Source: Acidiferrimicrobium sp. IK
GTDB lineage: Bacteria > Actinomycetota > Acidimicrobiia > Acidimicrobiales > Palsa-688
DNA: 64,000 nt
Assembly: GCF_025499425.1 (NCBI RefSeq)
Contig: NZ_JAIMCB010000001.1
Location: forward strand, 496,001 to 560,000
Direction: 5' to 3'
Positions 1 through 9,210 of this stretch are shown piece by piece; the first letter of the stretch is position 1; every line of letters begins with the position of its first letter. The position numbers and the translations under genes were made by a program. The notes under the pieces were generated by a model, which worked only from the letters and a program-made list of their open reading frames with translations, ran no database searches and had not been told where the DNA came from.

Positions 1-79
1 GGCGCTCCTCGTCCGCCGCGATGCGCGCCGCGTCTTCCTTCTGGCTCGGCGCGTTCGGCTCCCTCGGTGCATCAGCCAT
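1..79 (-). CDS. Hypothetical protein, N-terminal part only (runs off left end)
   Basis: Only the first 26 codons lie in the window, beginning MADAPREPNAPSQKEDAAR and continuing charged and Ala-rich, so no family can be named. The start is supported by a TAGCGT hexamer ending 6 nt before the ATG, the leaderless arrangement seen at many genes here. It lies downstream of acylphosphatase on the same strand but has its own promoter. The reading is short and could be chance. Confidence 0.5.
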   Translation of the reverse strand, partial: MADAPREPNAPSQKEDAARIAADEER

Positions 80-85
80 ACCGTC

Positions 86-91
86 ACGCTA
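86..91 (-). promoter_or_regulatory. -10 hexamer TAGCGT, leaderless type
   Basis: On the minus strand TAGCGT is followed by 6 nt and then the ATG of the gene leaving the left edge. No Shine-Dalgarno sequence fits in that space. Confidence 0.45.
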
Positions 92-133
92 CCCACCAAC
101 GCCGCCGGCGACCCGCGGCCGTCCGCCCCGGTG

Positions 134-415
134 TCACCCGAGCCCGAACCCGCTGGCGGGATCGACCGGTTCGGGCCAGTCGCCCACGACCACATCGGTG
201 ACCTCAGCCCAGCTCGGGCCGGCCCGGCACCAGTCGATCAAAGCGGCGACCGCGGCCGGCTCGCCGGCGGCCACGACCTCGACACGGCCGTCGGGGAGGT
301 TACGGACCAAGCCGGCGACGCCGAGGCGGCCGGCGACGCGGGCGCACGCAGCCCGGAACCCGACGCCTTGCACCCGCCCCGACACCAGCACGTGCTTGGC
401 GACCGGCCCGCTCAT
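134..415 (-). CDS. acyP: Acylphosphatase
   Basis: A 93-residue protein of normal family length. Acylphosphatases hydrolyse the carboxyl-phosphate bond of small acyl phosphates in the cytosol. The N-terminal signature is clear: GRVQGVGFRAACARVA at about residues 13-28 contains the phosphate-binding loop and the catalytic Arg (FR). A later GLVRNLPDGRVEVVAAG segment supplies the catalytic Asn region. The start codon overlaps the stop of the upstream DUF2156 fusion gene by 4 bp (ATGA), so it is probably translated by coupling from that gene. Family assignment is firm; the physiological substrate is not visible from sequence. Confidence 0.93.
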   Translation of the reverse strand: MSGPVAKHVLVSGRVQGVGFRAACARVAGRLGVAGLVRNLPDGRVEVVAAGEPAAVAALIDWCRAGPSWAEVTDVVVGDWPEPVDPASGFGLG

Positions 416-3400
416 CGCCGGGAGCGGTCGGCTCCCGCCCCGGCCGGCGCAGCGTCAGGACCGGCCGCCGGCTGAGCGCCGGCCGCCGGCTCGGGACGGC
501 CAGCCGGCTCGGGACCGGTCCCGGCGTCGGGGCGGTCCGCCGGCTCCTGGGCGGTGACCGGCGCGGGGGTCACCTGCAACCCCGCCACCTGGCGGGCGGC
601 GGAGGGCTGCAACCAGCGCCCGATGACGGGCAGCTCCCAGAACGACTCCGCCCGGGCCACCGCGATGGCGGTGGCCAGCGCGTTCTCCGGGGCGTCGTAG
701 ACCGCGTAGCGCGGCTGCCAGTCCGGATCGAACTTGGCGTTGAACTTCCAGAGCGACTCGATCTGCATCGAGTCCCCCATGCGCCGCAGCAGCCACGCCT
801 GCACCCGCTGCGACACCCCCTCGCCGGCCTCCCCGGCGAGCACCGCGCGCATCGTCGCGAAGTTGAGGCCCAGGCTGGTGCCTCCGTGTTCCTTCACGTA
901 CTTGATGGTCTCCACCACCGCGAAGTCGATGAGGCCGTTGGGGTGCTCGCCGTCGTCGCGGCGCATCAAGTCGAGGGAGTAGCCGCCGATGCCCGGCGCC
1001 GGCACGTACTGGCAGAACGCGACCGGCGGCCCCGGCGTCCCCTCGGGGCCGTCGGGCGGCGGCGGCCCGTGGACCACCGCGAGCAGCAAGCCGTCGTCGG
1101 CCGGGTCGAAGACCCGCCCGAGGGTCATCGAGAACCCTCGCTCCACGTCCCCCCGGCGGCTTTTGGTCATCACCTGTTCCAGCGCGGCGCGAAGCGGAGG
1201 GTCGAGGTGGGCCGGGTCGTGGAAGCTGATCGTGTAGCCGTACTTCGCGACCCGGTTGACCGCCTGGCGCAGCCCCTTGAACCGGCCGCCTTCCAGGGTG
1301 AAGCGGCCGGTGCGCACCACGCCCTCGTCACCGACGTACAAGTCGTGCATGCCGGTGGCCCGGTAGATGGGGAGCCACTCCTCGCCGGCGCCGAGACCGC
1401 CCAGGGCCCAGCCGTGCTCGTCGACGAACGCCCTAAACGCCCGCCACGCCTCTTCCCGCTCGGCGACCGGGCCGATCGGGTCGGGCGACACCAGGCACAC
1501 CGTGCCGTAGACCGCGTAGGCGACGACGGTGTCCCCCCAGAAGAAGAACTCCTTGTCCGGGCGCAGCGCGAAGTAGTCCAAGGTCCCCGACCCGTGCCGG
1601 GCCACCACCGCCCGGGCCCGTTCCAGGCCTCCGGTGGACTCGCCCGGCGCCAGCCGCCGGCGGTGGGCGACCACCGGGCGGAACAGCAACACCAGCGCAG
1701 CCGCGACCAGGCCGAGCGCGGCGGCGACCATCGCCGGGGTGAAGAACCGGTCGATCATCGTCGGGAGGGAGACGTGGCGGACCCCGATGAGACGCTCGAC
1801 TGACGCCTGCAGGGCCCGGTCCCACGACAACCGGTGGATCACGTGGTGGTGGCGGGTGGCGTTCACCCACGTGCCCAGCTCCAACCCGAGCGTCCCGGCC
1901 ACGATGACCAGCACGAAGACCGCCACCAACGTGCCGTAACCCTTGCGCAGCGGGGGGATGTCGGTCGCCGCCTCGAACTCCCGTCGCTGCACCCACAGGT
2001 AGGTCGCGACGGCGAGAGCGACGGCCGCCTCCTCGACGTCGACGCCCTTGATCAGGTGCAGGGCCGCGGCCACCACGAGCAGGATCTGGGTGACCGCCCA
2101 CGCCCGTCGCTGGCCTCGCCGGACGCCTCGGGCGAGGATCAGCAAGGCGATGCCGGCCAGAGCGTCGAGGGCTGCCGCGGTCTCGGGGACCGCGACGGGG
2201 AACATCCGCCGCAGCAGCTGCAGACGGTCGTTGACCGGGTCCGACAGCGATGACACCAGCGTCGCGAACCCGGCGATGGCGACGATCGCGCCGGCGATGC
2301 GCCGGGTCCGCCGACGGCGGGGGAGTTCCGACACCGGCGGCGGCCACGACTCGCCGTGGGGGAAGGTGGCGACGACCTCGGGTCGCAGTTCCTTGGACGC
2401 CGCGGTGTCGGGACCGCGGTCGGCGACGATGCGCTCCAAGACGCTGGCGCCGGGCAGGTCGACGCGTCCGTAGATCAGCCGCACGTGCAGCTCGGCGCCG
2501 GCCTCCAGCTCCACCCACGCGGCCTGGCGGTGAGCGAGGAACACCGCCGGAAGCCCCAGACCGGGCATCCGGGCGCTGACCTCGGAGACCACCTCGCTGA
2601 TACAGCCGGCGTTGGCGTAGAAGCCGGGGCCGAGCATGGTCATCTCCGGGCGGCAGGTGTGGGCGGTGATCAGCCCGGAGTGCCCGGCGCTGATCAGCTC
2701 ACGCGCCGCGGCCCGCGCCGCGTGGTTGGGGTCGCGTCCGCTGGTCCCGAGGGTCACCGCGGACAGCCCCCGCCAGGTGCCGCGGATCGTCGCGGCCGCC
2801 AGCCCGGCGAGGAGGACCACCTCGAGCGCGACCGCGGCGACCTCGAGGCCGACGCGCCACCCGATGGCGTAGTGGGCTCGGCGCACGACCAGGGCGGGCA
2901 GGCCGAGCACGAACGCCAGCACGACGGGAAGCACCAGCAGCCACGCCCGCCGCCCGAGCTGGTGGTACGCCAGCCGGGAGGCCACGAAGCGGGGAAAGGA
3001 GGCCGGGTCGTCGAGGCGGTCGATTCCCGCCAGCCACCCCGCGCCGGCCGGGGTGGCGCCGTTTTGGTCGAGGACGGAGGGAAGGATGTCGGCCCTCAGG
3101 TGCTGGGCGAGGGGGGTCTCCCCGGCGTTGCACGGGTCGCAGAACGCGGCCAGGGGATCGACGCGCTGCCCAGGCTCGACGCGCACCAGGCGGACGCCGC
3201 TGCCGGTGGTCAGGCGTAGCTCTGCCGCCAGGGCCATCTCGGCTCCTAGCTGGCGGGCCAGGACCTTCTGCGCCGGGGTCGACCACGCCAGGTGAGGGTC
3301 GCGGTCTCCGGGGAGGACTACCATCCTGCGCCCGGCGCCGGCCGAGAACGCCTTGCAGGCGCCGACCAGGCGGGGGTGGGCAGCCAGCACAGCGGCGCCG

Positions 3401-3654
3401 TCACCGACCGGCCCGCGGGCGTTGTCGAACAGGTTCCCGTTGACCACCAGCACCCCCGGACCGGTCCACGCTTCGATGGCCTGGACCACCTCGAGCACCG
3501 CCGCTGACATCGCCGCGCTCGGGTCCCGGCCCAGGTGCAGGTCGGAGAGGACCAACGCCCGGCCCCCGACGGGCACGTCGATCTCGATCACCGCGGCCAA
3601 CGCGGCGTCGGCGCGGTCGGCTGCGGTCGGGGCTGCAGGAGAGGGATCGGTCAT
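412..3654 (-). CDS. Metallophosphatase-like / membrane / DUF2156 (MprF-type transferase) fusion
   Basis: A 1080-residue fusion. Residues about 30-400 resemble a calcineurin-like phosphoesterase: SDLHLG (37-42), NGNLFD (72-77), PGDRDPH (115-121) and a late AHTCRPEM (331-338). Two hydrophobic helices (about 237-257 and 270-290) are inserted before the last motif. The GD and GNHD motifs are altered, so activity is doubtful. Residues about 452-663 hold further membrane segments. Residues about 680-1020 match DUF2156, the catalytic half of MprF/LysX-type aminoacyl-phosphatidylglycerol synthases, with FFFWGD, SLDLMRR and GLNFATMRA stretches. The tail is Pro/Ala-rich. A role in modifying membrane lipids is inferred. 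It is the promoter-proximal gene of an operon with acylphosphatase. Confidence 0.8.
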   Translation of the reverse strand: MTDPSPAAPTAADRADAALAAVIEIDVPVGGRALVLSDLHLGRDPSAAMSAAVLEVVQAIEAWTGPGVLVVNGNLFDNARGPVGDGAAVLAAHPRLVGACKAFSAGAGRRMVVLPGDRDPHLAWSTPAQKVLARQLGAEMALAAELRLTTGSGVRLVRVEPGQRVDPLAAFCDPCNAGETPLAQHLRADILPSVLDQNGATPAGAGWLAGIDRLDDPASFPRFVASRLAYHQLGRRAWLLVLPVVLAFVLGLPALVVRRAHYAIGWRVGLEVAAVALEVVLLAGLAAATIRGTWRGLSAVTLGTSGRDPNHAARAAARELISAGHSGLITAHTCRPEMTMLGPGFYANAGCISEVVSEVSARMPGLGLPAVFLAHRQAAWVELEAGAELHVRLIYGRVDLPGASVLERIVADRGPDTAASKELRPEVVATFPHGESWPPPVSELPRRRRTRRIAGAIVAIAGFATLVSSLSDPVNDRLQLLRRMFPVAVPETAAALDALAGIALLILARGVRRGQRRAWAVTQILLVVAAALHLIKGVDVEEAAVALAVATYLWVQRREFEAATDIPPLRKGYGTLVAVFVLVIVAGTLGLELGTWVNATRHHHVIHRLSWDRALQASVERLIGVRHVSLPTMIDRFFTPAMVAAALGLVAAALVLLFRPVVAHRRRLAPGESTGGLERARAVVARHGSGTLDYFALRPDKEFFFWGDTVVAYAVYGTVCLVSPDPIGPVAEREEAWRAFRAFVDEHGWALGGLGAGEEWLPIYRATGMHDLYVGDEGVVRTGRFTLEGGRFKGLRQAVNRVAKYGYTISFHDPAHLDPPLRAALEQVMTKSRRGDVERGFSMTLGRVFDPADDGLLLAVVHGPPPPDGPEGTPGPPVAFCQYVPAPGIGGYSLDLMRRDDGEHPNGLIDFAVVETIKYVKEHGGTSLGLNFATMRAVLAGEAGEGVSQRVQAWLLRRMGDSMQIESLWKFNAKFDPDWQPRYAVYDAPENALATAIAVARAESFWELPVIGRWLQPSAARQVAGLQVTPAPVTAQEPADRPDAGTGPEPAGRPEPAAGAQPAAGPDAAPAGAGADRSRR

Positions 3655-3662
3655 GGATGGTG

Positions 3663-3702
3663 CCGCCTGCCGCAGGGTTCGGATCGATCCGTACGCAGGC
3701 GG
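3663..3702. promoter_or_regulatory. Nested dyad symmetry between divergent genes
   Basis: A perfect palindrome CGGATCGATCCG (3680-3691) sits inside a pair of 8-bp arms, CCGCCTGC (3663-3670) and GCAGGCGG (3695-3702). It lies in the 89-bp gap between the divergent fusion gene and methyltransferase, where an operator would be expected. No regulator is known for it. Confidence 0.3.
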
Positions 3703-3743
3703 TCTCCTACGGTACTTGCTGACCGGATCAACGGGGGGTAGCA

Positions 3744-4667
3744 GTGCTGGCAGGCGAGGACGGCGGACACCGGGTGGCGGCGACGCTGGCCGGGCACGCT
3801 CGGCGCATGGGTCCCCTGCCGTGGTCGGCGCTCGGGCCGAGACCCCCCATCGCCGAGCCGCCGGAGATGGCCGGGTGGCTGGCCGGGACCCTCGACGGGC
3901 TGTGGAGGGAGCTGGGCGAACCCGACCCGTGGGTGGTGGTCGACGCCGGCGCCGGCGACGGCGCCCGGGCCCCGGCGGTCCTCGGGCAGGACCCGGCGTG
4001 CGCGCCGGCGCTGCGGTGGCTGCTCGTCGAGGACAGCCCCGGCGCCGAGGCCTCCCAGCGCGCCGCCCTGCAGCGCGCCGCCCTGCAGCGCGTCACGTCG
4101 CGGCGGGCCGGTCTGGCGCCGGTCGGCCACGAGGGCGGGCGGGCCGGCCCCGACGGGCCGGTGCTGGAGGACCCGGCCCTGGTGCTCGGCCCGGCGGTCG
4201 CCGGCGACGACCCGGACGAGGCGCCGGCATCCCCGCCCGGCATCGGACCGCTGGTCGCGTCGCTGCGCGAGCTGCCTGGCGGTCTTTCGGTCGCGGCGGT
4301 GGTGGCCGTCGGCTGGTTGGGGCGGCTCCCCGCCGACCGCTTCGAGTGGCGGGCCGGCAAGTGGTGGGAGATCCGCCTGGCCGCCGGGCGCGGCGACGTG
4401 CTCGACGAGATGCTGGTCGACGCCGGCGGTCGAGGCCCCGACCGCCCGGCGAGCGCGGACGGCGAGCGGGTGTTCGTCCCGGTGTCGGCCCGCCGGTGGC
4501 TGGCGGCAGCCCGCCGGGTCGCGTCCGCCGGGACGGTCCTCGCCGTCGACCTGTTTTCCCCGGACCGGCTGCCGCTCGACGGGCTGGGCGCCGCGCCGCG
4601 GCACACCGGCGCGTTGCCGGGCCGCCTCGCCCCGTTTATCGCCGCCCAGTGGGACATGCGGGACTAG
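3744..4667 (+). CDS. SAM-dependent methyltransferase-like protein (DUF185/NDUFAF7-like)
   Basis: A 307-residue cytosolic protein beginning at GTG, with a GGGGGG Shine-Dalgarno 4 nt upstream. WVVVDAGAGDGARAPAVL near residue 65 looks like SAM-binding motif I, and the protein opens with a PxxWSALGPRPPIAEPPEMAGW segment reminiscent of the DUF185 family. A tandem 15-bp duplication gives the sequence RAALQRAALQR. The MidA/NDUFAF7 family methylates arginine on partner proteins, but the target here is unknown and the similarity is moderate. It stands just upstream of acetyl-CoA synthetase, 9 bp apart, so the two may be cotranscribed. Confidence 0.6.
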   Translation: MLAGEDGGHRVAATLAGHARRMGPLPWSALGPRPPIAEPPEMAGWLAGTLDGLWRELGEPDPWVVVDAGAGDGARAPAVLGQDPACAPALRWLLVEDSPGAEASQRAALQRAALQRVTSRRAGLAPVGHEGGRAGPDGPVLEDPALVLGPAVAGDDPDEAPASPPGIGPLVASLRELPGGLSVAAVVAVGWLGRLPADRFEWRAGKWWEIRLAAGRGDVLDEMLVDAGGRGPDRPASADGERVFVPVSARRWLAAARRVASAGTVLAVDLFSPDRLPLDGLGAAPRHTGALPGRLAPFIAAQWDMRD

Positions 4668-4676
4668 AAAGGGTGC

Positions 4677-6665
4677 ATGGCTGACGCACCCGGGGGAATC
4701 GAAGCCTTCTACCTGGAAAACCGGTTGTTCCCACCGCCCGATTCGGTCAAGGCGGGCGCATGGATCACCGGCGCCGAAGAGTACGAGGAGGCGGAGCGCG
4801 ACTGGCAGGGATACTGGGCCCGCCAGGCCGCCGACCTGCTCGACTGGTCGCGCGAGTGGGACACGATCCTCGAGTGGGACCGGCCCTTCGCCAAGTGGTT
4901 CGTGGGCGGCAAGCTCAACGTCTCGGTCAACTGCGTCGACCGGCACGTGGCCAACGGGCTAGGCGAGCGCGTCGCCTACCACTGGGTGGGGGAGCCCGGC
5001 GACACCCGCACCATCACCTACGCCGACTTGCTGGCCGACGTCGAGCGCTTCGCCAACGTCTTGAAGGGCTACGGCGTCACCAAGGGCGACCGGGTCGCCA
5101 TTTACATGCCGATGATCCCCGAGCTTCCCGTCGCCATGCTGGCCTGCACCCGGATCGGCGCGGCCCACTCGGTGGTGTTCGGCGGTTTCTCCTCCGACGC
5201 CCTCCGGGACCGGATCAACGACGCCGAGGCCAAGGTCCTCATCACCGCCGACGGCGGCTACCGCAAGGGCAAGGCCAACCTGCTCAAGCCGGCCGCCGAC
5301 GTGGCCCTGGCCGCCTGCCCGTCGATCACCGACGTGGTGGTCGTCAAGCGGGTCGGCGACCCGCCGGAGGGAGCCGAGGCCCCCGCCGAGGTGGCGATGG
5401 AAGACGGGCGGGACCACTGGTGGCACGAGGCGATGGCCTCCGCGGAGGCGACCTGCGAACCGGAGGCGATGGACAGCGAGGACCTGCTGTACCTCCTCTA
5501 CACGTCGGGGACCACCGCCAAGCCCAAGGGCATCATGCACACCACCGGGGGCTACCTGACGCAGGTGGCCTACACCCACAAGTACGTGTTCGACCTCCAC
5601 GCGGAGCGCGACGTGTACTGGTGCGCGGCGGACATCGGCTGGGTCACCGGTCACAGCTACATCGTCTACGGGCCGCTCGCCAACGGCGCCACCAGCGTCT
5701 TGTACGAGGGAGCACCGGACCATCCCGACAAGGACCGGTGGTGGCAGATCATCGAGGACTACAAGGTCTCGATCCTCTACTGCGCACCGACCGCGATCCG
5801 GGCGTGCATGAAGTGGGGGACGCAGTACCCCGCCTCCCACGACCTGTCGTCGCTGCGGATCCTCGGCTCGGTCGGCGAGCCGATCAACCCCGAGGCGTGG
5901 ATCTGGTACCACACCAACATCGGCGGGGAGCGCTGCCCGATCGTCGACACGTGGTGGCAGACCGAGACCGGGGCCATCATGATCTCGCCGCTGCCGGGGG
6001 CCACGACGACCAAGCCGGGGTCGGCGACGTTCCCGCTGCCGGGGATCTCCGCGCAGGTCGTCGACGAGATGGGCAAACCGGTGGAGGTGGGCGGCGGGTA
6101 CCTGACCATCGACCGGCCGTGGCCGGCGATGCTGCGGGGCATCTACAAAGACCCGGAGCGCTACCAGCAGACCTACTGGTCCCGGTTCGGGGACCGCTAC
6201 TTCGCCGGAGACGGCGCCAAGGTCGACGACGACGGGTACCTGTGGCTGCTCGGCCGGGTCGATGACGTCATGAACGTCTCCGGCCACCGGGTGTCGACCA
6301 CCGAGGTCGAGTCCGCGCTCGTCGACCACCAGTCGGTCGCGGAGGCCGCGGTCGTCGGAGCCAAGGACGAGACGACCGGGCAGGCGATCGTGGCGTTCGT
6401 CACGCTGAAAAGCGAGTTCACCCCCGGCGAGTCCCACGGCGAGGACCTGCGGCAGTGGGTGGCGGAGAAGATCGGCAAGTTCGGCCGGCCGAAGACCATC
6501 ATCTTCACCGACGACCTGCCGAAGACCCGCTCCGGCAAGATCATGCGCCGGCTGCTGCGCGACGTCGCGGAGGGCCGCGACCTGGGCGACACCACCACCC
6601 TCGCCGACCCCGGCGTGGTGGAGGAGATCCGCACCCGCTCGCAGGTCGCGCCGACCGAGGAGTAA
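4677..6665 (+). CDS. acs: Acetyl-coenzyme A synthetase
   Basis: A 662-residue protein of standard Acs length that makes acetyl-CoA from acetate, ATP and CoA in two steps. Visible landmarks are the N-terminal ACS domain ([17 protein letters not shown]), the phosphate loop [11 protein letters not shown] at about residues 275-285, the [10 protein letters not shown] stretch that shapes the acetyl pocket, the hinge [13 protein letters not shown], and [11 protein letters not shown] near the C-terminus. Lys621 in the last motif is the catalytic lysine usually controlled by acetylation. The ATG is preceded by AAAGGG. It lies 9 bp after the methyltransferase gene, with no close partner acetylase visible. 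Confidence 0.97.
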   Translation: MADAPGGIEAFYLENRLFPPPDSVKAGAWITGAEEYEEAERDWQGYWARQAADLLDWSREWDTILEWDRPFAKWFVGGKLNVSVNCVDRHVANGLGERVAYHWVGEPGDTRTITYADLLADVERFANVLKGYGVTKGDRVAIYMPMIPELPVAMLACTRIGAAHSVVFGGFSSDALRDRINDAEAKVLITADGGYRKGKANLLKPAADVALAACPSITDVVVVKRVGDPPEGAEAPAEVAMEDGRDHWWHEAMASAEATCEPEAMDSEDLLYLLYTSGTTAKPKGIMHTTGGYLTQVAYTHKYVFDLHAERDVYWCAADIGWVTGHSYIVYGPLANGATSVLYEGAPDHPDKDRWWQIIEDYKVSILYCAPTAIRACMKWGTQYPASHDLSSLRILGSVGEPINPEAWIWYHTNIGGERCPIVDTWWQTETGAIMISPLPGATTTKPGSATFPLPGISAQVVDEMGKPVEVGGGYLTIDRPWPAMLRGIYKDPERYQQTYWSRFGDRYFAGDGAKVDDDGYLWLLGRVDDVMNVSGHRVSTTEVESALVDHQSVAEAAVVGAKDETTGQAIVAFVTLKSEFTPGESHGEDLRQWVAEKIGKFGRPKTIIFTDDLPKTRSGKIMRRLLRDVAEGRDLGDTTTLADPGVVEEIRTRSQVAPTEE

Positions 6666-6674
6666 GCCCGGCCG

Positions 6675-7061
6675 CTACCGGCCGGGGCCGGCCAGCGCCG
6701 CCCGGGCCCGCTCGGAGACCGCCGCGGCCGCCAACCGGCCCAGCTCGGCGTCCTCAAGACGGACCTGCTCGCGGTACCCGCCGGCCGCGGCGTCGACGCA
6801 TCGCGGCCCGCCGGCGCCGGCGGCCCACAGCAGCGTCGCCAGCGACCACAGCCGCGGCCCGGTACCGGCGCCGGCCCAGTCGACGAGGACCGCCTCGCCG
6901 CTCGGTGCTCCTTGACAGTCGTGGTGCCGGAGAAGGGCGTCACCAGCCTCGAGGCTTGGGTGCTCGCCCGGCGGTGTGGGGGCGACGTCGCGGGCCAGAC
7001 GGTCGTCCGCGTCGGGGTCGCCGAAGGGGGCGGGGATCCGCTCGAAGCCGGTTCCTGGAGG
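6675..7061 (-). pseudogene. Remnant of an APH-family phosphotransferase
   Basis: Between acs and the HAD gene a 128-codon open frame on the minus strand has no convincing start and is closed upstream by TGA (7062-7064). Its translation contains LLRHHDCQGAPSGEAVLVDW followed by AGAGTGPRLWSLATLLWAAG. This matches the catalytic loop and metal-binding D-W of aminoglycoside/choline kinase-like phosphotransferases (HxDxxxxN...DW). The Asn of the catalytic loop is missing and the N-terminal lobe is absent. It is best read as a decayed, 5'-truncated gene; a short active relative cannot be fully excluded. Confidence 0.5.
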
Positions 7062-7167
7062 TCAGTGGGCTTGGCCGGGGACGAATTCCGGCGTTGGGCT
7101 TGAACCGGCCCGATCGGGACCCCGGCCGCTTGGCTGGCGCCGCGGCGGTTGTGGCACCCTTCGACGG

Positions 7168-7668
7168 GTGAGCCAGTCCGTCAGCCCGCCGTGGGACAAC
7201 TACCGGTGGCGGGAGGGTCCCGTCCCCGCCGGCCGGGCCGTCGTGTTCGACCTCGACGGGGTCCTCTCCGACGCCGCCAGCCGCCAGCACTACCTGGAGG
7301 GGCGCTGGCGGGACTGGGACGCGTTCTTCGAGGCGTGCGGCGACGACCCGCTCATCGAGGACGTAGCCCAGCTGCTCAACCTGCTCGACCCGTCGCTGGC
7401 GGTGGTGCTCCTCACCGCCCGCCCCGCCCGCGTCGCCCCCCAGACCCTGGCCTGGCTGCACCGCTACAAGCTGCGGTGGGATCTGCTGATCATGCGGGAC
7501 TTCGGTGACTACGGCGCGGCCCGCGAGTTCAAACGCCGCTCCGTGGCGGAGCTGCGGGACCTGGGTTTCGACCTTGAGCTCAGCTTCGAGGACGACCGGC
7601 GCAACGTGGAGATGTTCCGCGAGGAGGGCATCCACTGCGTGTACATCCACTCCGGCTACTACGACTGA
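7168..7668 (+). CDS. HAD-superfamily phosphatase, polynucleotide-kinase-3'-phosphatase-like
   Basis: A 166-residue protein with the HAD motif I VVFDLDGVLSD at about residues 23-33, motif II LLTARPAR near 77, and a C-terminal SFEDDRRNVEMF that supplies the metal-binding acidic pair. This order and the compact cap-less layout resemble phosphatase domains fused to T4 Pnk-like proteins, but no kinase domain is present. The GTG at 7168 is preceded by CACCCT with a 7-nt gap, in line with the leaderless pattern of the window. The substrate is unknown. It follows the decayed kinase gene, which lies on the opposite strand. Confidence 0.75.
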   Translation: MSQSVSPPWDNYRWREGPVPAGRAVVFDLDGVLSDAASRQHYLEGRWRDWDAFFEACGDDPLIEDVAQLLNLLDPSLAVVLLTARPARVAPQTLAWLHRYKLRWDLLIMRDFGDYGAAREFKRRSVAELRDLGFDLELSFEDDRRNVEMFREEGIHCVYIHSGYYD

Positions 7669-7723
7669 ATCCGCGGGCCGTTTCCGATTCGCCTTCCCGA
7701 TCCCGTCGCGGCTCTGTCGGGTC

Positions 7724-9058
7724 CTACGGGTGGGTGCCGAGGGTCATGAACCCTCCGCCGCCGATCCAGTCGGTGCGCACGACCTGCCCGGTGTAAGGGG
7801 CGTTGACCATGTGGCCCCCGCCCAGGTACATGGCCACGTGCTCGACCGACGCCGGGTCGGCGGTGTTGGTCGCCCAGTACACCAGGTCGCCGGCCACCAG
7901 GTTGGCCATCGGGACCTTCGCGCCGTCGATGTACTGGTCGGCGGCCACTCGGGGGATGGCGACGCCGGCGGAGCGCCACGCCTCCATCACCAGGCCGGAG
8001 CAGTCGAAGCCGCCGACGCCGGTCCCACCCCACAGGTAGGGGACGCCGAGCTGGGCCATGGCCCACTCGACCGACGCGTCACCGGCGCTTTGGATGGTAT
8101 GCATCACGGCCAGCACCGGCGGCGCCTGCCCGACTGCGGAGCCGAACGGGTGGATGTCGCCGTCGTGGGCGACCTCCCAGTAGCCGCTGCCCGAGCGGTC
8201 CGGCACGATCTGGGACACGGTCTGCCCGAGCGCGGTACCGCCGAGCGAGCCGTAGAACCCGGCGTCGCCGAAGTTGAACACTCCGCCGTCGGCGCCGATC
8301 ATCCAGTACCCCTTCCGGTCCGCGGTGGGCGCCAGCGACACGATCGGGCTGCTCAGCCGGACGTTCCCCGTCGAGCCGTAGAACCCGGCGTCGCCGAAGG
8401 AGAACACGCCGCCGTCGCCGGCGAAGAGCCAGTAGCCCTTACCGTCGGGGGTGGCGGCCATGCCGACGATCGGCTTGTTCAGGTGGACGTTGCCGGTGGA
8501 GCCGAAGAAGCCGGCGTCGCCGAAGTTGAACACGCCGCCGTCGCCGGCGAAGAGCCAGTAGCCCTTGCCGTCGGGGGTGGCGGCCATGCCGACGATCGGC
8601 TTGTTCAGGTGGACGTTGCCGGTGGAGCCGAAGAAGTGCGCGTCGCCGAACTCGAAGATCCCGCCGTCGCCGGCCACCAGCCAGTAGCCGTGGGCGTCGG
8701 GGGTGAGGGTCACGCCGATGACCTGGGCGTTCAACCGCACGCCGGCCAGCGACCCGTAGTCGGTGGCTCCCCCGAGCGGCCACACCGCGCCGGTGGGGCT
8801 GACCTCGTAGTACGGGGTCGGGTTCTCGTAGGGGGAGGGCGCAGCCTCGGCGTGCAGCGACGCGGTGCTCACCGTCGCCGGCCCGCCGCCCCCACCAGCC
8901 CACCCCGGCCCGCCGGCCGCTGCGCCCGTCGCAGCCGGAGCGCCCGCCGGCGCCGGAGCCGCCAGAGCCGCGGGCGGGGCCAGCGCCGCCGCGCCGAGCA
9001 TGGTCGTGGATGCCAGGGCGGCCAGGACGGCCGCCGAGCGTCGAATAGATGTCCGCAC
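7724..9058 (-). CDS. Secreted NlpC/P60 cell-wall hydrolase with GYW/GDGG repeats
   Basis: The chosen GTG start gives RTSIRR followed by a hydrophobic stretch ending ALAAPAPAG, a typical signal peptide; a longer start at 9187 is possible but puts 43 residues before it. The middle carries about five 42-residue repeats of the form GYWL.AGDGGVFNFGDAGFFGSTG, likely a beta-propeller-like binding region common in Acidimicrobiia. The last 120 residues are an NlpC/P60 domain: catalytic Cys in GGFDCSGLVMEAW, His in EHVAMYL, then GGGHMVNAP. Such enzymes cut peptide crosslinks of peptidoglycan. The likely place of action is outside the membrane, with the repeats binding wall polymers. Confidence 0.88.
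   Translation of the reverse strand: MRTSIRRSAAVLAALASTTMLGAAALAPPAALAAPAPAGAPAATGAAAGGPGWAGGGGGPATVSTASLHAEAAPSPYENPTPYYEVSPTGAVWPLGGATDYGSLAGVRLNAQVIGVTLTPDAHGYWLVAGDGGIFEFGDAHFFGSTGNVHLNKPIVGMAATPDGKGYWLFAGDGGVFNFGDAGFFGSTGNVHLNKPIVGMAATPDGKGYWLFAGDGGVFSFGDAGFYGSTGNVRLSSPIVSLAPTADRKGYWMIGADGGVFNFGDAGFYGSLGGTALGQTVSQIVPDRSGSGYWEVAHDGDIHPFGSAVGQAPPVLAVMHTIQSAGDASVEWAMAQLGVPYLWGGTGVGGFDCSGLVMEAWRSAGVAIPRVAADQYIDGAKVPMANLVAGDLVYWATNTADPASVEHVAMYLGGGHMVNAPYTGQVVRTDWIGGGGFMTLGTHP
8391..8640 (-). repeat. Two near-identical 126-bp tandem coding repeats
   Basis: Within the NlpC/P60 gene two consecutive 126-bp units (from about 8391 and 8517) differ at only a few bases and encode almost the same 42 residues. 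Flanking units are more diverged. Near identity at DNA level suggests recent duplication or gene conversion. Confidence 0.8.
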
Positions 9059-9210
9059 GGGGGATCTATCGGCATTCGGGCGGGACGGCTGAAACGCGGA
9101 GACGCCGGCCGAAACCGGACCGCCCGGCGGGGCGCTTCTTGGCTGCTTCTCAGCCTGATCGGGAACACTGGTGGTGCCGCTGTGCACCAGCGGCGGGAGA
9201 AAGGGACCTC

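Noticed and set aside
4959..6437. A 492-codon frame opposite acetyl-CoA synthetase
   Set aside because: The plus-strand acs is certain; the antisense frame has only His/Val/Asp-rich low-complexity sequence.
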